7,722 bases of DNA from Acidobacteriota bacterium (GTDB taxonomy: Bacteria; Acidobacteriota; Vicinamibacteria; Marinacidobacterales; SMYC01), in assembly GCA_029263435.1 (NCBI GenBank), contig JAJCXL010000033.1:1-7722 (forward strand), in the 5' to 3' direction. The notes beneath the pieces were generated by a model. The model ran no database searches. It saw only the letters and a program-made list of their open reading frames with translations, and had not been told where the DNA came from. Each line of letters starts with the position of its first letter. Within the stretch, counting starts at the first letter, position 1. Position numbers and translations under genes: made by a program. This document shows, in pieces, positions 6,205 to 7,722 of this stretch.

Positions 6205-7404
6205 TCAGTCTGAGATCGTTGGTGTCCGGTTGGGGTCGAGCTTCTCGACCTTCTTGCGATGGGACTTTTCCCGTTCGGGGATCAAAGAGCGCATGGACTC
6301 GAGCTTTCCGTAGCACAAGAGCTTGTCGCCGGCCTCGAGGACCCGGGTATTCTTGGGGTTCGAGATCACCGTCGTGCCGCGATGCAGGTTGAGCACGACG
6401 ATGTCGGTTTCCCGAAGACCGGACTCAGAGATGGTCTTGCCCACGAGATCCGCACCCTCGGGAATCACGAGGTCCGCTACGCCGTAACCCGTCGATACCG
6501 TGAGGCGCTGCCGAACGTCGAGCTCGGGGAAGGCGACCTGGTTGTCGATGTGATCGATGATCGCGCCCGCGATGTCGAGCCCGGTCGCGCCCTCGATGCC
6601 TTCGAGTCCCGGAGAGGAGTTGACCTCCATGATTTGAGGGCCACTCGAAGACTCGAGCATGTCGACGCCTGCCACCCGAAGCCCCATGATCTGCGCGGCC
6701 CGGATTGCCGTTTCCTGAAACTCAGGATCGAGATCCACCTTCTCCGCTATTCCGCCGCGATGGACGTTGCTGCGGAACTCATCTCCTTGGGCGACGCGCC
6801 GCATCGCCCCGACCACCCGATCTCCGACCACGAACGCTCGGATGTCACGCCCTTTGCTCTCTTTCACGAAAGCTTGGAGGAGCACGTTTTGTTTCGTGCT
6901 CTGGAGGGTCTCGACGATCGCTTCCGCGACTTTGTTGGTCTCCGCGAGGATGACGCCGACGCCTTGGGTGCCTTCGAGAATCTTAATAATGACCGGAGCG
7001 CCGCCCAACCTCTCGATCGCGGGGAGGACGTCTTTGCGATCGCGCACGAACGCAGTCCGAGGGATACCGATGTCATGTCGGCTGAGAATCTGAAGGGCGC
7101 GCAGTTTGTCGCGCGAGTTCGTGATGCCGTTCGAGGTGTTCGGAGTGTAGACGTCCATTTGCTCGAACTGGCGAACGACGGCCGTACCGAAGTAAGTGAT
7201 CGAGGCGCCGATCCTGGGAAGGATCGCATCGTAAGTGCTCAGCTCTTTCGAGCGAAAATGCAGGTCGGGGTCGTGCTGGCTAAGAGCGATCGCGAAGCGC
7301 AGGGTGTTGAGCACTTTCACGTTGTGGCCGCGCTCGAGGGCTGCTTCTTTCAGCCGCTTGGTGCTGTAGCACTTCGGCGCTGTCGAGAGAATTGCTATTT
7401 TCAT
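6205..7404 (-). CDS. rimK: RimK: ribosomal protein S6--L-glutamate ligase, with C-terminal TrkA-C/RCK_C-like domain
   Basis: ATP-grasp ligase that adds glutamate residues to the C-terminus of ribosomal protein S6 (or makes poly-glutamate), using ATP. The first 290 or so residues follow E. coli RimK closely: MKIAILS start, LKEAALERGHNVKVL (18-32), DAILPRIGASITYFGTAVVRQFE (59-81), SRDKLRALQ, KILEGTQGVGVILAET (141-156), GRDIRAFVVGD (185-195), FRSNVHRGGIAEKV (210-223) and the metal-binding MEVNSSPGLEGIE (259-271). E. coli RimK is about 300 residues and ends here. This protein has about 100 more, of which 308-376 look like a TrkA-C/RCK_C ligand-binding domain (IPEGADLVGKTISESGLRE, then VLEAGDKLLCYG), followed by a charged tail. 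Start 7404 has a strong ribosome site. It is convergent with the RNA methyltransferase and divergent from the quinoprotein gene. Confidence 0.95.
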   Translation of the reverse strand: MKIAILSTAPKCYSTKRLKEAALERGHNVKVLNTLRFAIALSQHDPDLHFRSKELSTYDAILPRIGASITYFGTAVVRQFEQMDVYTPNTSNGITNSRDKLRALQILSRHDIGIPRTAFVRDRKDVLPAIERLGGAPVIIKILEGTQGVGVILAETNKVAEAIVETLQSTKQNVLLQAFVKESKGRDIRAFVVGDRVVGAMRRVAQGDEFRSNVHRGGIAEKVDLDPEFQETAIRAAQIMGLRVAGVDMLESSSGPQIMEVNSSPGLEGIEGATGLDIAGAIIDHIDNQVAFPELDVRQRLTVSTGYGVADLVIPEGADLVGKTISESGLRETDIVVLNLHRGTTVISNPKNTRVLEAGDKLLCYGKLESMRSLIPEREKSHRKKVEKLDPNRTPTISD

Positions 7405-7410
7405 CGTGAC

Positions 7411-7416
7411 TCCTCC
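7411..7416 (-). promoter_or_regulatory. Ribosome binding site of rimK
   Basis: GGAGGA on the minus strand lies six bases before the ATG at 7404. It is the strongest Shine-Dalgarno in the window and fixes the rimK start, which also matches the MKIAILS opening of the family. Confidence 0.85.
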
Positions 7417-7430
7417 GCTTGTTGGACCCG

Positions 7431-7515
7431 ATCGAGCGGTGAGACGTCACACCGCGCGGAGAGAATAGCCGAAAGTGAGGAGGCGCGCGGAGAATCGGTT
7501 ATCCTACCGCTCGAT
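7431..7515. repeat. Inverted and direct repeats in the rimK / quinoprotein divergent promoter region
   Basis: Three overlapping symmetries lie between the two divergent starts. First, ATCGAGCGGT (7431-7440) is exactly complementary to ACCGCTCGAT (7506-7515), one copy near each gene. Second, CGAGCGGTG (7433-7441) pairs with CACCGCGCG (7450-7458) with one mismatch around AGACGTCA, so it could be a hairpin or a dyad operator. Third, CGCGCGGAGA occurs at 7453-7462 and again at 7484-7493, 31 bases apart or about three helical turns. On the minus strand TATTCT (7467-7462) is a possible rimK -10 element, without a convincing -35. These are visible symmetries; regulator binding is inference. Confidence 0.35.
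7500..7505 (+). promoter_or_regulatory. Possible -10 element of the quinoprotein gene
   Basis: TATCCT fits the TANNNT -10 pattern and ends eight bases before the ATG at 7514. No -35 hexamer and no Shine-Dalgarno are visible, so transcription could begin at or very near the start codon (leaderless). The motif is short and could be chance. Confidence 0.25.
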
Positions 7516-7722
7516 GAAGGCTCATCGGCGGGGACATGAGACTTATCGGGGATTGGTGTTTCTCTACGTGACGCTGGCGGCCGTATCGAGCCTCGCGCAG
7601 TCCGGAGCGCCCGGAGGCGAGTGGCCTTATTACAGGGGTGACTCCGGCGGCACTCGATACTCGGCCTTGGACCAAGTCCGGCGGGATAACGTCGGACGGC
7701 TCGAGGTCGCGTGGACGTGGCG
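7514..7722 (+). CDS. Partial N-terminus of a PQQ-dependent (quinoprotein) dehydrogenase
   Basis: Only 69 codons are in the window before the right edge, with no stop. Residues 1-28 look like a Sec signal peptide: basic MKAHRRGHETYR, a hydrophobic core (14-27), and an S-L-A cleavage site before Q29, so the enzyme should be periplasmic. The mature start, EWPYYRGDSGGTRYSALDQV (36-55) followed by DNVGRLEVAWTW (58-69), is the hallmark opening of the eight-bladed quinoprotein glucose/alcohol dehydrogenase family (W-x2-Y-x-G-D/G-x3-G-x-R-Y-S-x-L-x-Q-I/V, then V-x-x-L-x-x-A-W). These enzymes oxidise sugars or alcohols with pyrroloquinoline quinone and pass electrons to the respiratory chain. Substrate type and any cytochrome domain lie beyond the edge. 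The ATG at 7514 is the only sensible start giving a full signal peptide, although no ribosome site precedes it. Confidence 0.85.
   Translation, partial: MKAHRRGHETYRGLVFLYVTLAAVSSLAQSGAPGGEWPYYRGDSGGTRYSALDQVRRDNVGRLEVAWTW

Noticed and set aside
6203..6215. Palindrome TCTCAG-T-CTGAGA over the rimK stop codon
   Set aside because: The symmetry is perfect, but the one-base centre leaves little stem after loop formation and there is no T run on either side, so it is not supported as a terminator.
6259..7539. A 426-codon open frame on the plus strand opposite rimK
   Set aside because: It is the antisense shadow of a confidently identified RimK, rich in D, R, H and V from complementary codons, with no recognisable motif and no ribosome site. 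Long antisense frames are common in GC-rich genes.

Overview
The window looks like chromosome from a GC-rich, Gram-negative-type bacterium. The evidence is strong G/C preference at third codon positions, frequent GTG and TTG starts, a large Hanks-type kinase with a zinc-ribbon front end and a polytopic membrane tail, and the start of a secreted PQQ-type quinoprotein. This mix is typical of Acidobacteriota, Gemmatimonadota, Myxococcota and related uncultured lineages. The phylum cannot be fixed from these genes. I see no tRNA, rRNA, CRISPR array, transposase, integrase or attachment site.

Layout from left to right. (1) Bases 1-45, minus strand: the first 15 codons of a gene that runs off the left edge, probably a DUF1349-family protein. 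(2) Bases 46-192: a divergent intergenic region with an AT-only palindromic island in otherwise GC-rich DNA. (3) Bases 193-2862, plus: an 889-residue membrane Ser/Thr kinase. (4) Bases 2911-3921, minus: a COMT/ASMT-type O-methyltransferase, convergent with the kinase. (5) Bases 4009-4800, minus: a 263-residue protein I do not recognise, directly upstream of the methyltransferase and possibly co-transcribed with it. (6) Bases 4871-6175, plus: a THUMP/RlmL-type RNA methyltransferase, divergent from the unknown gene. (7) Bases 6205-7404, minus: RimK, the ribosomal protein S6 glutamate ligase, carrying an extra C-terminal TrkA-C/RCK_C-like domain. (8) Bases 7405-7513: a second divergent intergenic region, rich in inverted and direct repeats. 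(9) Bases 7514-7722, plus: the signal peptide and N-terminus of a PQQ-dependent dehydrogenase cut by the right edge.

The genes do not form one obvious pathway. Two of them modify the translation machinery (the RNA methyltransferase and RimK) and lie tail to tail. The O-methyltransferase and the unknown protein may form a two-gene unit acting on a small molecule. The kinase is a stand-alone signalling protein. The points most worth following are the RimK-RCK_C fusion, the unrecognised 263-residue protein beside the methyltransferase, the kinase's membrane-embedded C-terminal half, and the repeat-rich divergent promoter between rimK and the quinoprotein gene.
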